Shown piece after piece: positions 52,532-61,357 of a stretch of 64,000 nucleotides of DNA. The stretch is taken from assembly GCF_000756615.1 (NCBI RefSeq), contig NZ_CP009288.1, forward strand, positions 5,642,001 through 5,706,000. The letters run 5' to 3'. This DNA is from Paenibacillus durus. GTDB lineage: Bacteria > Bacillota > Bacilli > Paenibacillales > Paenibacillaceae. Below the pieces are notes generated by a model. It was not told the DNA's origin. It searched no databases and saw only the letters and a program-made list of their open reading frames with translations. Within the stretch, counting starts at the first letter, position 1. Each line of letters begins with the position of its first letter. The position numbers and the translations under genes were made by a program.

Positions 52532-53493
52532 AGAAGCTGGAATATGAGAATGAGCGGCTTCGGGCCGAGAATGCGTTCTTCAAAAAGTTGCAGGAACTCG
52601 AAAGCAGGCCGACGCTAAGCGCACATCGTCAGGAACGGATTTATCTGGCCATTCAGGCGGTTCATGAGCAAGAAGCCTTCCCGGTCCAGCTGTTATGTGA
52701 TCTTGCAGGGATTTCACGATCCAGCTACTACAAATGGCGGGCGCATCGCCCCAGTGCCCGTGAACGGGAAAACCGGAAGCTTACCGATGCCCTGATTTCG
52801 CTGTACGAGCAGGTTGGGGGAATCTACGGATACCGCCGACTAACCCTGCATCTGCGCCGGCAGACGGAACAAGCGTTGAATCCCAAGCGAATCCGCCGCT
52901 GATGAAGATTCGAGGCATTCAGTCGGTGATCCGCAGAGCGCGAAAAGCCTATGCCCGATCCACCCCGCAGCAGGTGGCAGAGAATCTGCTGAACCGTAAG
53001 TTCCATGCGTCGGCTCCCAATAAAAAATAGGTAACCGATGTCACGGAACTCAAATATGGAAATGGCGAGAAGGCCTATTTAAGTGCCATCCTGGATCTTT
53101 ATGACAACACGATTATCTCTTATGTACTGGGGGCGTTCCAACAACAACGCGCTTGTCTTTGAAACGGTACGAACCGCCTTGCGGACGGCACAGGGAAGTA
53201 AGCCTATGCTTCATAGCGATCGGGGTTTTCAGTACACCTCTTTGAAGTTTAAGAAGCGATTTGGTGCAAAACTGACGCAGAGCATGTCCCGAGTGGGTCG
53301 ATGTATCGATAACGGTCCCATGAAGTCCTTTTGGGGAACCCTCAAGTGTGAGCGGTATTACTTGCATTCTTACTCGACCTTTGAGGAACTTCAGCACGAT
53401 ATGGAGGACTATATCCATTTTTACAATAACGAACGGTTGCAAGCCAAATTAAACGGCCTTATTCCCATGGAATTCAGGACCAAGGCCGCCTAA
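52528..53493 (+). pseudogene. IS3-family OrfB transposase with multiple lesions
   Basis: Reads AIQAVHEQEAFPVQLLCDLA and GGIYGYRRLTLHLRR in one frame up to KRIRR (52902). A missing base leads to LMKIRGIQSVIRRARKAYAR, then a TAG replaces the Trp codon of the expected KKWVTDVTELKYG (53027), and a further shift near 53130 opens NALVFETVRTALRTAQGSKP. HSDRGFQYTS and the final Glu region SMSRVGRCIDNGPMKSFWG complete a DDE core. At least two frameshifts and one nonsense change. Confidence 0.82.
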
Positions 53494-53558
53494 ACGCTTT
53501 TATTTTTTATGCTGTCTACTTGACGGGGAGCAGTTCAGGCCAGTCTTTTCCTTCACTA

Positions 53559-53747
53559 TTATTGTTCAAAACGTTCGAAGATTAGCTCCAACGTTGACAC
53601 CTGGCCCCCCGCCAGCACTGGCATCGGGACAATGCTGTGCAACTTCCATCCCCTTGCTGAATGCTGCTCGATCACCTGCCGGTAATCTTCCTTCAACTTG
53701 CCACTCAGCGTTCCTACGGAAATGGATACAAATTCATATTTATACAT
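53559..53747 (-). CDS. DUF4177-type small protein, last gene of the lantibiotic operon
   Basis: 62 residues (MYKYEFVSISVG ... EDYRQVIEQHSARGWKLHSIVP ... LELIFER), matching the DUF4177 pattern of a small alpha/beta protein with a central RGWKL-type block. No signal peptide. AGGAGG lies 7 nt before the ATG. It starts 17 bp after the LanP gene stop, so it is co-transcribed with the lantibiotic genes. A role in immunity or regulation is possible but unsupported. Confidence 0.75.
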   Translation of the reverse strand: MYKYEFVSISVGTLSGKLKEDYRQVIEQHSARGWKLHSIVPMPVLAGGQVSTLELIFERFEQ

Positions 53748-53763
53748 GATTCATTCCTCCTTG

Positions 53764-55101
53764 TCAGTTCTTCAGTTTAAGAGCCTGGTCCACAATAACC
53801 TCACCGTAGCCAAATTTGTCATCCCTACCTGGATCGCCAAGATCGACAGCACTTTGCTTCAGAAGGCGGAAAATATTATCGGCTTGCGGATAATGATGAT
53901 GCCTGTCGTAATAGTTCGAAATCAGCAGAGCTGCCGTTGCTGATACTTGCGGCGCAGCCAGACTCGTTCCGAAGGAAAGGGAGTAGCCTTGCGGAATATT
54001 CAGCATAATATCCAATGCAGTGTTCGGTAACGACTTGGGAAATGCCGTCAACATCAGATCCGTCACGTTCACATTTCCGGTCGTATCGAAGTCGTCGCCA
54101 AAATACCCGCCGTAAGCGACAAAATCAATATATGGGCCATAGTTGGAATAAGGAGCCAGCCGATTGCTCTTCATTACCGCACCGACACTGATGACATGCT
54201 CCAGCATACTGGGGGCATGAATTTCATTTGACGCAGCATTGGATTTATCACCGGTCCCACGGTTTCCAGCAGACGCCACAATAATGGCATTCATTTTATC
54301 TGCATAATCGACCGCCCGTTGGTAAGCTTCCCGCAGAATACGCCCTGCATCATCCAATCGGATATAACTGCCAGCACTGATATTGATCACCTGGTTCCCG
54401 TCATTGGCTGCCCGAACGATGGCGCTTAGAAGTGCGAAGCTGTTCCCGCCACCATTATTCATGATTTTGTAAGGGACAATGCTGATCTTCGGAGCCAGCA
54501 GACTCAAAACGCCTGCTACCTGAGTACCATGGCCATTCTCATCCTGAACACTATTGTTGCCGTCAACATAATTCCAGCTGTCCACTGTAAGAATTGTCTG
54601 TCCAAAATGCTCATTCGCTAAATCCACACCACTGTCCAGCAAAGCTATCTTGACCTTAGGATTGCCTTCCTGAATATCATATGTCGTATAATGATTAGTT
54701 TGTGCTTCCGCATACCATAAATACGCATTCAGTTCTTCCATTCCATGCAAATCCCAGTAGTTTCTGTTTTGAAGCATTTTGGCTTCTGCGGATTCTCCGG
54801 GGTCCTTATACCAGGAAAAATCCACCTCGCTTGCGGATTTCTTCAGCCACCTATCCAATTCCTCAGAAGTTCCTTGCAACTTTAGGAAGCCAATTTCCTG
54901 AATTTTATCTGCCGTAAGCTGACTTTTACTTAGAAGAGAATCGATCGTTTTCATTTGGTGCGGTCTGTCCAGCAGAACAAATATCGTCTCCGACTGACTG
55001 TTTCCCACATCCACAGCGCTGACCGTTCTGAAAGGCGTGGCTGCAAGGAGCGCGCACACCATGAGCAGCAACAGGGACGCCAGCGGTTTTTTCTTTTTCA
55101 A
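53764..55101 (-). CDS. lanP: Secreted subtilisin-like leader protease LanP of the lantibiotic cluster
   Basis: 445 residues. Signal peptide (PLASLLLLMVCALLAATPFRTVSA), a propeptide to about 130, then an S8 subtilase with Asp in KIALLDSGVDLAN, His in ENGHGTQVAGVLS and Ser in SFGTSLAAPQVSA; the oxyanion Asn is in VASAGNRGTG. By analogy with LicP of lichenicidin, it should cut the six-to-seven-residue AGDVNPE stub left on the beta peptide after LanT cleavage. That stub is present in the precursor here. Start is a TTG at 55101 with AAAGGGG 9 nt ahead, 18 bp after the LanT stop. Confidence 0.88.
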   Translation of the reverse strand: MKKKKPLASLLLLMVCALLAATPFRTVSAVDVGNSQSETIFVLLDRPHQMKTIDSLLSKSQLTADKIQEIGFLKLQGTSEELDRWLKKSASEVDFSWYKDPGESAEAKMLQNRNYWDLHGMEELNAYLWYAEAQTNHYTTYDIQEGNPKVKIALLDSGVDLANEHFGQTILTVDSWNYVDGNNSVQDENGHGTQVAGVLSLLAPKISIVPYKIMNNGGGNSFALLSAIVRAANDGNQVINISAGSYIRLDDAGRILREAYQRAVDYADKMNAIIVASAGNRGTGDKSNAASNEIHAPSMLEHVISVGAVMKSNRLAPYSNYGPYIDFVAYGGYFGDDFDTTGNVNVTDLMLTAFPKSLPNTALDIMLNIPQGYSLSFGTSLAAPQVSATAALLISNYYDRHHHYPQADNIFRLLKQSAVDLGDPGRDDKFGYGEVIVDQALKLKN

Positions 55102-55119
55102 ATTACACTTCCCCTTTCT

Positions 55120-57270
55120 TCAAACGGGTGAATACGCATGCTCTTGAAATTTAGCGTAAAATTCCGCATAGAACTCACTTTTCTTCAGTAGGTCATGATG
55201 CGTTCCCAGGGCCGTAATTTCTCCATTCTCCATTACGATGATGAGATCCGAGTCCATAATGGTCGTGAGCTTATGGGCAATCACCACCCGGGTACATTTT
55301 AGCCGTCTTAAAAAATGATCAATGCGCTTTTCATTCTGATGATCCAGGGAACTGGTTGCTTCATCCAGCAGAATGACAGACGGCTTGTTTAGCAGCGCCC
55401 TGGCGAGAGCGATTCGCTGTCTTTGTCCACCGGAGATGTTCATTCCTAGTTCCGATACCATGGTGTTAAATCCCATCGGCATTCTGACAATATCCTCATA
55501 GATTTCAGCCATCTTTGTGACGCTTTGAATTTCCTCCAGACTGACATCTTCCTTATACAAAGAGATATTATCTTTAATGCTTCGGTTGAACAGAGAGACA
55601 TCCTGTGGAACAACGCCAATTTGCTTACGCAAGGCGCTCAGATTCAATTCGCGGATATCCTTGCCGTCAAAATAAACCTTACCATTCGACGGCATATACA
55701 GGCCTAGAATTAGCTTGGCCAAGGTGCTTTTGCCTGCACCGGACTGCCCGACAATTGCTATTTTCTGGCCGGATACAATATCAAGGCTAATGTCCTTGAC
55801 CACCCAATCGCTGTGCTCGCTGTATCGGAATGACACATTGTCTAGGCGGATGTTGCCTTTGAACTCAGTAATGCTCTCCTTGTCATCGTCCGTATGCTCC
55901 AACGGCTCGTCCAGTACATCCTGGACCCGCTCAAGATAAGCGCCTGTCAACATAAACGAGTTGATCGTTTGGACGATGGAACCGCTCATACTGAAGAAGT
56001 TATTCGAAAGCGAGTAGAACGCGATCAGTTCCCCCAGCGAAAGCTGGTTGTTAAATACCAGCATGGCCCCGATCCACAGTACCAGAAGCGGCGACATCAT
56101 TTGGAGTGTTCCGGAAAGGGAAGCGATCATATTCATGAACCCTTCCTTGTTTTTGTAAGCCTGAATCAGTTGATCGAGAAAGGAGGCCCAGCGGTGGTAA
56201 GTTTCCTTCTCTATGCCTGCCGTTTTAATTCCGAAGATACCGTACAAAAACTCGGTTTGATAGCTCTGAAGTTGGGAGGTTTTCAGAATTTCGTCTTGAT
56301 TTACCTCTTTTAACCTGCGTTTGGTAAGGATCAGCATCAGAACATTCAACAGCGACAGCCCGACCACCAGACTAGTTAAGACTAAGGATTTATTAAGCAT
56401 GTAAATTGTAATAAATGTAATCGCACTGAAATCAAGCAATCCAAGTACAAGCTTAGAAGAGAGCATCTCTCTGATAATCCGGAGGCTACTCGCCCTGAAT
56501 AACAGATCCCCAAACGACCTTAATTGAAAGAACTGGTAAGGGAGTTTCAAGATATGAGAAAAGAAATGCTGCATCATCCTTTTATCCAACGTATTGTTCA
56601 GTACAATGATGAATTTGCCTCGGAAAAATTGAACAAAACCTTGAACGATCGTCAAAAAGATAACGCTCACCATAAAGATGGACAGTAATTGAAATTTATT
56701 GGCCGTAATAATGTTATCAATGAGATATTGGACCAAGATGGGCATCCCAAGTGTTCCTAACTGGTAGATAATTGCTATTATAATGACAATAGTCACTTTT
56801 TTAGGAATTTCCATAAGATACTTCAGAAACTTGCCCCAAACCGATACTCTTTTTTGCGGAACGACTTGTTCCGTCGGGGTCATTTCCAAAACAATGAAAT
56901 TATAGCTTTTCTGAAATTCCTCATAGGAAATCGTTTGTCTGCCCACAGCCGGATCGATAATTTTTATGCTGTTTTTGTTTATTTTATCGATGACTACATA
57001 ATGATTCTCGTTCCAATGGGCAATCACCGGCAGCCGAAGCTGCGACAACTGATGCAATTCCGCCCGGAATACTTTGGCCTTGAAGCCTAACCGGACGGCC
57101 GTATTTCGCATCGTGTACAGTGTGACACCGTCACGGCCTATGCCCGCCATGTTCCGCAGTTCCCTTAGGGTCTTGTGGGCATTGTATTTCCCGGCAACCA
57201 TCGAAATACAGCATATGCCACACTCCGTCTGCTGCATTTGTTCCACAAACGGCGTTCTATTTATGAACAT
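55120..57270 (-). CDS. lanT: Lantibiotic ABC exporter with C39 peptidase domain, LanT
   Basis: 716 residues. An N-terminal C39 peptidase (Cys in QMQQTECGICCISM, His in HWNENHYVVIDKI, Asp in KIIDPAVGRQT) cleaves after the double-Gly of the precursors. Six membrane helices (about 160-420) follow, and the ATPase has Walker A GQSGAGKST, signature SGGQRQRIALARALL and Walker B VILLDEATSS. It should process and export both peptides. The ATG at 57270 overlaps the LanM2 stop by 10 bp, with GAGGTAG as ribosome site inside lanM2, so the two are translationally coupled. Confidence 0.93.
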   Translation of the reverse strand: MFINRTPFVEQMQQTECGICCISMVAGKYNAHKTLRELRNMAGIGRDGVTLYTMRNTAVRLGFKAKVFRAELHQLSQLRLPVIAHWNENHYVVIDKINKNSIKIIDPAVGRQTISYEEFQKSYNFIVLEMTPTEQVVPQKRVSVWGKFLKYLMEIPKKVTIVIIIAIIYQLGTLGMPILVQYLIDNIITANKFQLLSIFMVSVIFLTIVQGFVQFFRGKFIIVLNNTLDKRMMQHFFSHILKLPYQFFQLRSFGDLLFRASSLRIIREMLSSKLVLGLLDFSAITFITIYMLNKSLVLTSLVVGLSLLNVLMLILTKRRLKEVNQDEILKTSQLQSYQTEFLYGIFGIKTAGIEKETYHRWASFLDQLIQAYKNKEGFMNMIASLSGTLQMMSPLLVLWIGAMLVFNNQLSLGELIAFYSLSNNFFSMSGSIVQTINSFMLTGAYLERVQDVLDEPLEHTDDDKESITEFKGNIRLDNVSFRYSEHSDWVVKDISLDIVSGQKIAIVGQSGAGKSTLAKLILGLYMPSNGKVYFDGKDIRELNLSALRKQIGVVPQDVSLFNRSIKDNISLYKEDVSLEEIQSVTKMAEIYEDIVRMPMGFNTMVSELGMNISGGQRQRIALARALLNKPSVILLDEATSSLDHQNEKRIDHFLRRLKCTRVVIAHKLTTIMDSDLIIVMENGEITALGTHHDLLKKSEFYAEFYAKFQEHAYSPV

Positions 57271-60200
57271 ACATCTACCTCATTCAGCGGGATATCCAGC
57301 GCCAGAATAGATGGAATCTCAGGGTCAAGGAGCCGCAGCATACCAAAAGCAATTCCGCTAATTCCAGTAAACAGACCAAGCGACTCGATATCAGGATGCA
57401 TCCCGGTTCTCCATGGTCTGTCCGGTGTTTTGTTAAGCTGCATCCACTCAGCTTCACCGGCCAGCTTCGCTCCTTGCAACAAACGGTGTACATCCAGGAG
57501 AACATTGCGGTTCCCCAGTTCTCCATGACACATCGAATGCCCAGTGGCTCCCTCCGTTTCGGAAAGGTCGTTCAGCAAACGGTCAATCATCAGAAGCTCG
57601 GCTGGGAAGCTGGGCAGCAGAGCATGGATATGGGCTCGAGCCAACAGAATACCGTATGAACCGTGACACCAATAATTAGCGGCTAGCGCATGTTTGTTCT
57701 CCCGCAAGTCTAACCATTTCCGCTCCGATCCCACATAAAAGCGATTTTCTATCTCCACCAGTTTCATGATCGTACGCTGAATATCGCTTGACGGAAGCAC
57801 ACAATAGACATGGGCCAAGGAAAAGGCAATCCCACTGATGCCATGGGCAAATCCGGCGGACCGCCCGCTGTCCGAATGAATTACAGTATTTCTAATTTGC
57901 TGCAAATATCGTTCTGATAGGATCTGAAGCACCCGAATGACTTCATCGGCCGGATATGCACGGTAAAGGTTAGCCAATACCTTTAATAAACCGGCATGGC
58001 CCCTGATAATATCTATCTCTTCTTCGAGCGGGAGAAGCTTTTCAATTGCGGGGAGCAGACCAACGGCCCTATGAAGCAAGGACGAATCATTCCACAAGCA
58101 GCCCAAGTAAGAATACACGTAAACAAACGCCCCAATCCCAAAAAATGCCGAGGTCGAGTCCATATTAGCCAACCAAAACTTTTCTTCACCCATAAGCACG
58201 TTCAAGATCGATTTTGCGGTTCTCTCATATTCCGCCGACTTTAAGAAAACACCCAGTTGAGCATAAAAGATCGCTATTCCTCCGATGCCGTCATACACGC
58301 CCGGTGGGAGCGGTGACAGGAATATGTCGTCTTCATTTCCGACACTGGTACTGATCCAAAAGGGGCTTCTACCCTTCTTATCATATAAGGCCTTGGCTAA
58401 CATCCCGTCAGCAATTGTTACAATTTCATCCCTTAGATGAACCGGCGTGGGCAGTTCTGCCGGTTGTTCTGAAATGCCGTTCCAGACGTTGTCGATCAGC
58501 GTAGCCAGCGACAGCGAGATATACCGCTCTTGCTTCAGACGATCTGCTTCCGAGAAGGAGCGGATACGCGATTTGGTCAATGCCAGGCTACTTTCTTTAT
58601 AGAAGTCCCTGTATTCTTTGCCCGCTGAGTTATACAGATGTTTGCCACCCACAAGGAAAGTGAAATAAGGAATGTCATGGACGACCAAATCATTGATTTC
58701 GGAACGGACAAACACATTGGCGAGTTCGGACCATTCCGTAATGGACCACATATAATCAAACAAGCCTTCCCGGTCAATCCCCCTTTGCAAATACTTTGGA
58801 TGGGTGCTCGCCTCTAGGAATTTTCCATACACATGTGTAGGTCGGAAGACATGCCGGACTTCATCCTTGCTGAACATGTTCAACAGGGACTCGAATTCAA
58901 ATTTATGGGATTCGATTGAGCGGTACGTGTCGCGGAAGCCTTCCAGCAAATACTCTTTATAGTCAAAAATCTGAATATCCTGTCCGTTGATAGCAGGAAC
59001 ATTCAGCTTATTTTTTGTCACCAGCTCCGTCTCGACAAAGGCCATCGCATCCGTGCCAAAGTTGCTGATGGTATAACCTTTGTTCCTTTTGGACTTTTGT
59101 CCTCCTCTGCCCGCAATACCACTCAAATCGTAGTCCAAGGCCTGATCGTGATTGAATTTGACCGGCAGCATCATCGAAGACAGCACGGAATTCTTCAGCT
59201 CCAGCGCAGTGATATGAAGCTGGTTCTGGTTTTGGAACAAATCAATTTGATTATCGAACAAAGTCTCTAAATCGATCAGGATCGGATACTCACCCGCTGC
59301 AATCAAATTCTCATTATGAAAATCGACGGAACGGAAAGCATAAAGAAGAGCCACATTCATTCCCTGTCTGTAAAAGAAACGCTGGATCTGCGCTTCGTCG
59401 ATACAATCGTCATATTGAATAAATTCCTGCCAGCCGTATTGCTCACGGTCTAGTACTTTGGCAGCACGCAAAGAATGCTTCACGCCGCTCGCATTCACCC
59501 AAGCCACGATCTCAGTAAAATGGGAGTCAACCGCGAGCGAGCGCGGTTTGTAAACTAGCTTGCCCGCAGTCGTCTCAATAATTTCCACACTGCGCCCCTT
59601 CTTATGGGAATCGCCCAAATCTCCTTTGACCCCGGTCAAGCGGGGTGAGCGGAAGCCGAATGTTTCTTCAATTGTTTCGTAATCCATCAGGAAATGCTTT
59701 ACCAGCGTTTTATGTATTTCAATCAATTGAACAAGCCGTTCACAGAGAACTCTTCCCAGTACAGGGTACACCTCAAAAATTCCCGCGAAATTCTCGGAAT
59801 CCCCCAAGTACTGCTCAACAAAATAAATATAGCGTTCTTCACCGTCGCTGCCCTTCAGACTTCCTTCCATTCTTGCTATATTCAGCTCGGCAATCAGCAT
59901 CTTGGTCGATAGCTTATCAATGTCGCTATGGATAATGGAAATAACGCATTCCATGTATTGATGGATATCAATCTTAGTTTTCACCAGACTATTTTCTCGG
60001 GACAGTGATTTGAAGAAATCTTCCATTTCATTCTGGACATAAAGAATAAATGGGGTGAAATAAGTAACAAAGGATTTATGGGGGAGCTCGTATTTTATAT
60101 GCGAGACAGCTTTTGGATCATAAGCTGTAATTTTTCGTAAGACTTGAACCCATTCCGGCAAATGATTCTCTATCAGTTGCGGGTAATTCCGGATTATATG

Positions 60201-60371
60201 TTCATAGTTTTGCTTAGTCAGACGAAGCGAACTCAGCTTATTGTATAGCGCTTTCTCGGAAATATTGTAATTAACCGTACCCTCGTCGACATTCTCCATC
60301 TCGGTTGAAAAGGGAGCCAGTTCACGCAGGTAAGCGCTCTGCTTAAACGCGGATTGAAGCTTATTCATCAT
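57261..60371 (-). CDS. lanM2: Class II lanthionine synthetase LanM2 (for the beta peptide)
   Basis: 1036 residues. The N-terminal two-thirds is the kinase-like dehydratase domain (DUF4135) with TTAGKLVYKPRSLAVDSHF, DFHNENLIAAGEYPILIDLE and DLSGIAGRGGQKS. It phosphorylates and eliminates Ser/Thr. The C-terminal third is a LanC-like cyclase with PGVYDGIGGIAIFYA, FAHGISGIAFSLA and zinc ligands in NYWCHGSYG (about 901) and SMCHGELGN (about 946-947). It directly follows the beta precursor gene on the same strand, so it most likely modifies that peptide. ATG 60371 and 60368 are both possible; GGGATG lies just ahead. Confidence 0.93.
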   Translation of the reverse strand: MMNKLQSAFKQSAYLRELAPFSTEMENVDEGTVNYNISEKALYNKLSSLRLTKQNYEHIIRNYPQLIENHLPEWVQVLRKITAYDPKAVSHIKYELPHKSFVTYFTPFILYVQNEMEDFFKSLSRENSLVKTKIDIHQYMECVISIIHSDIDKLSTKMLIAELNIARMEGSLKGSDGEERYIYFVEQYLGDSENFAGIFEVYPVLGRVLCERLVQLIEIHKTLVKHFLMDYETIEETFGFRSPRLTGVKGDLGDSHKKGRSVEIIETTAGKLVYKPRSLAVDSHFTEIVAWVNASGVKHSLRAAKVLDREQYGWQEFIQYDDCIDEAQIQRFFYRQGMNVALLYAFRSVDFHNENLIAAGEYPILIDLETLFDNQIDLFQNQNQLHITALELKNSVLSSMMLPVKFNHDQALDYDLSGIAGRGGQKSKRNKGYTISNFGTDAMAFVETELVTKNKLNVPAINGQDIQIFDYKEYLLEGFRDTYRSIESHKFEFESLLNMFSKDEVRHVFRPTHVYGKFLEASTHPKYLQRGIDREGLFDYMWSITEWSELANVFVRSEINDLVVHDIPYFTFLVGGKHLYNSAGKEYRDFYKESSLALTKSRIRSFSEADRLKQERYISLSLATLIDNVWNGISEQPAELPTPVHLRDEIVTIADGMLAKALYDKKGRSPFWISTSVGNEDDIFLSPLPPGVYDGIGGIAIFYAQLGVFLKSAEYERTAKSILNVLMGEEKFWLANMDSTSAFFGIGAFVYVYSYLGCLWNDSSLLHRAVGLLPAIEKLLPLEEEIDIIRGHAGLLKVLANLYRAYPADEVIRVLQILSERYLQQIRNTVIHSDSGRSAGFAHGISGIAFSLAHVYCVLPSSDIQRTIMKLVEIENRFYVGSERKWLDLRENKHALAANYWCHGSYGILLARAHIHALLPSFPAELLMIDRLLNDLSETEGATGHSMCHGELGNRNVLLDVHRLLQGAKLAGEAEWMQLNKTPDRPWRTGMHPDIESLGLFTGISGIAFGMLRLLDPEIPSILALDIPLNEVDVCS

Positions 60372-60396
60372 TTATCATCCCTTATCATAAATTAAT

Positions 60397-60436
60397 AAAA
60401 AAGGGCTACCATGAAAACAAACTTCATGACAGCCGC
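60397..60436 (-). terminator. Terminator/attenuator between lanA2 and lanM2
   Basis: On the minus strand GGCTGTCATGAA and TTCATGGTAGCC pair with a small internal mismatch around a short loop, followed by CTTTTTT. It lies 26 bp before lanM2. Partial read-through would yield much more precursor than enzyme transcript, as is usual in lantibiotic operons. Confidence 0.8.
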
Positions 60437-60519
60437 TTAGCAACGGTTCAGCTGCGGCTCGTCCTTTGGACTCCAGAGAAATCGGCTGCGGCACAAGTTT
60501 GATGCAACATAATACGCGA

Positions 60520-60546
60520 GCAGATGGGGTTAGTGTTAACCCTCTG
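60520..60546 (-). other. Stem-loop in the lanA2-lanM2 leader
   Basis: GCAGA-T-GGGGTTA, 3-nt loop, TTAACCC-TCTGC: a stable hairpin without a U-tract. It may stabilise the short lanA2 transcript. Confidence 0.5.
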
Positions 60547-60636
60547 CCCGCAGGTCTCTTCATTTTTCCTTCTCCCTTATTCTTACAAAAAAAGGATAGC
60601 CACTTAGGTCAGGTTTACACTATAACAGAAGTTAAA

Positions 60637-60849
60637 TTAGCATTGGCTAGTGCATTTGGTAGTTGGGCAAAGGCTTGCCGACACCGTTACTCCCGCTGTA
60701 ATACAAGTCCATGAAGATGTAGTCAGTATAGTAGTTTCCGGATTTACATCGCCTGCTCCCCCAGTGAGCATTTTCAATTCTTCCTCTGTAACTACACCTA
60801 CAGTTTTACTAGTTTTCAGAAACTCATTACGGATCTTCGAATTTTTCAT
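60637..60849 (-). CDS. lanA2: Two-component lantibiotic beta precursor (lichenicidin-beta-like)
   Basis: 70 residues. Leader MKNSKIRNEFLKTSKTVGVV-TEEELKMLTGG with a double-Gly at 30-31. The stub AGDVNPE (32-38) should be trimmed by LanP, leaving a 32-residue mature peptide (39-70) with four Cys at 49, 61, 66 and 70 and many Ser/Thr. The mature part matches my memory of lichenicidin beta except IL for PA at positions 3-4. The C-terminal LCPTTKCTSQC is shared with haloduracin beta. It should form four thioether rings installed by LanM2. Start ATG 60849: AAAGGA lies 11 nt ahead; the ATGs at 60861/60858 touch it. Confidence 0.95.
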   Translation of the reverse strand: MKNSKIRNEFLKTSKTVGVVTEEELKMLTGGAGDVNPETTILTTSSWTCITAGVTVSASLCPTTKCTSQC

Positions 60850-60903
60850 AGAAATCATCATCCTTTCAAAATTGTAATTTAAAATATATGTAAGAATTAG
60901 GGG

Positions 60904-60933
60904 TTGACTACCCTTTATGGAATAAAATATACT
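60904..60933 (+). promoter_or_regulatory. Promoter of the alpha precursor gene
   Basis: TTGACT (60904-60909), 18-nt spacer, TATACT (60928-60933), 58 nt before the lanA1 ATG. The divergent lanA2 promoter must lie in the same 141-bp gap, so a single regulator site could serve both. Confidence 0.6.
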
Positions 60934-60990
60934 ATGTCTGGAATTCCAAGTCTACTAATTTTTTCAATTAAAGGAAAAGGAGCGATTACT

Positions 60991-61233
60991 ATGTACGACA
61001 AAGCATTGGTAACAGCATGGAAAAACCCGATGGCGAGAAAAGGCCTTGGTGCTATCCATCATCCTTCCGGTGATGTATTAGCGGAACTGAAAGAAGAAGA
61101 CTTGCAGGATTTTACTGGTGGTTTTGACACCAACACTTTGACTACAAGCACAAGCATCTTGATCAGCATGACACTGGGCAACAATGGTTGGGTTTGTACA
61201 GCCACCAAAGAATGTATGCCTAGCTGCAACTAA
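60991..61233 (+). CDS. lanA1: Two-component lantibiotic alpha precursor, lacking the first ring cysteine
   Basis: 80 residues. Leader with the class II pattern (AWKNPMARK ... HPSGDVLAELKEEDLQDFTGG), double-Gly at 43-44. The 36-residue core (45-80) begins FDTNTLTTSTSILISMTLGN and ends NGWVCTATKECMPSCN. The CTxTxEC motif, the lipid II-binding ring seen in mersacidin and haloduracin/lichenicidin alpha, is kept (CTATKEC). Cys count is three (69, 75, 79); position 55, which aligns with the first ring Cys of lichenicidin alpha, is Ser. The N-terminal part can be dehydrated but cannot close ring A. AAAGGAG sits 8 nt before the ATG. LanM1 follows on the same strand. Confidence 0.95.
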   Translation: MYDKALVTAWKNPMARKGLGAIHHPSGDVLAELKEEDLQDFTGGFDTNTLTTSTSILISMTLGNNGWVCTATKECMPSCN

Positions 61234-61252
61234 AAAAGCAAGGCTACAAACC

Positions 61253-61282
61253 GCGGGCGGGGACCTTATTTCCCTCGCCCGC
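61253..61282 (+). other. Stem-loop between lanA1 and lanM1
   Basis: GCGGGCGGGG pairs imperfectly with CCCTCGCCCGC around ACCTTATTT, followed by TTTACC. It probably acts as a weak terminator or RNA stabiliser limiting lanM1 relative to lanA1. Confidence 0.7.
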
Positions 61283-61357
61283 TTTACCTATTCGCCTTAG
61301 GAATGTATATTGCTATAACTAATTCACTACAAATACCTTAGTAGGTGTGTGCCGACC

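Larger units (their letters stand above)
51875..53532 (+). mobile_element. Decayed IS3-family element with terminal inverted repeats
   Basis: Ends: TGCTCCCCATACAGTAGACA at 51875 and TGCTCCCCGTCAAGTAGACA read from 53532 on the other strand, differing in four positions. The element is 1658 bp. Both reading frames inside are broken, so it is inactive. Confidence 0.85.
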
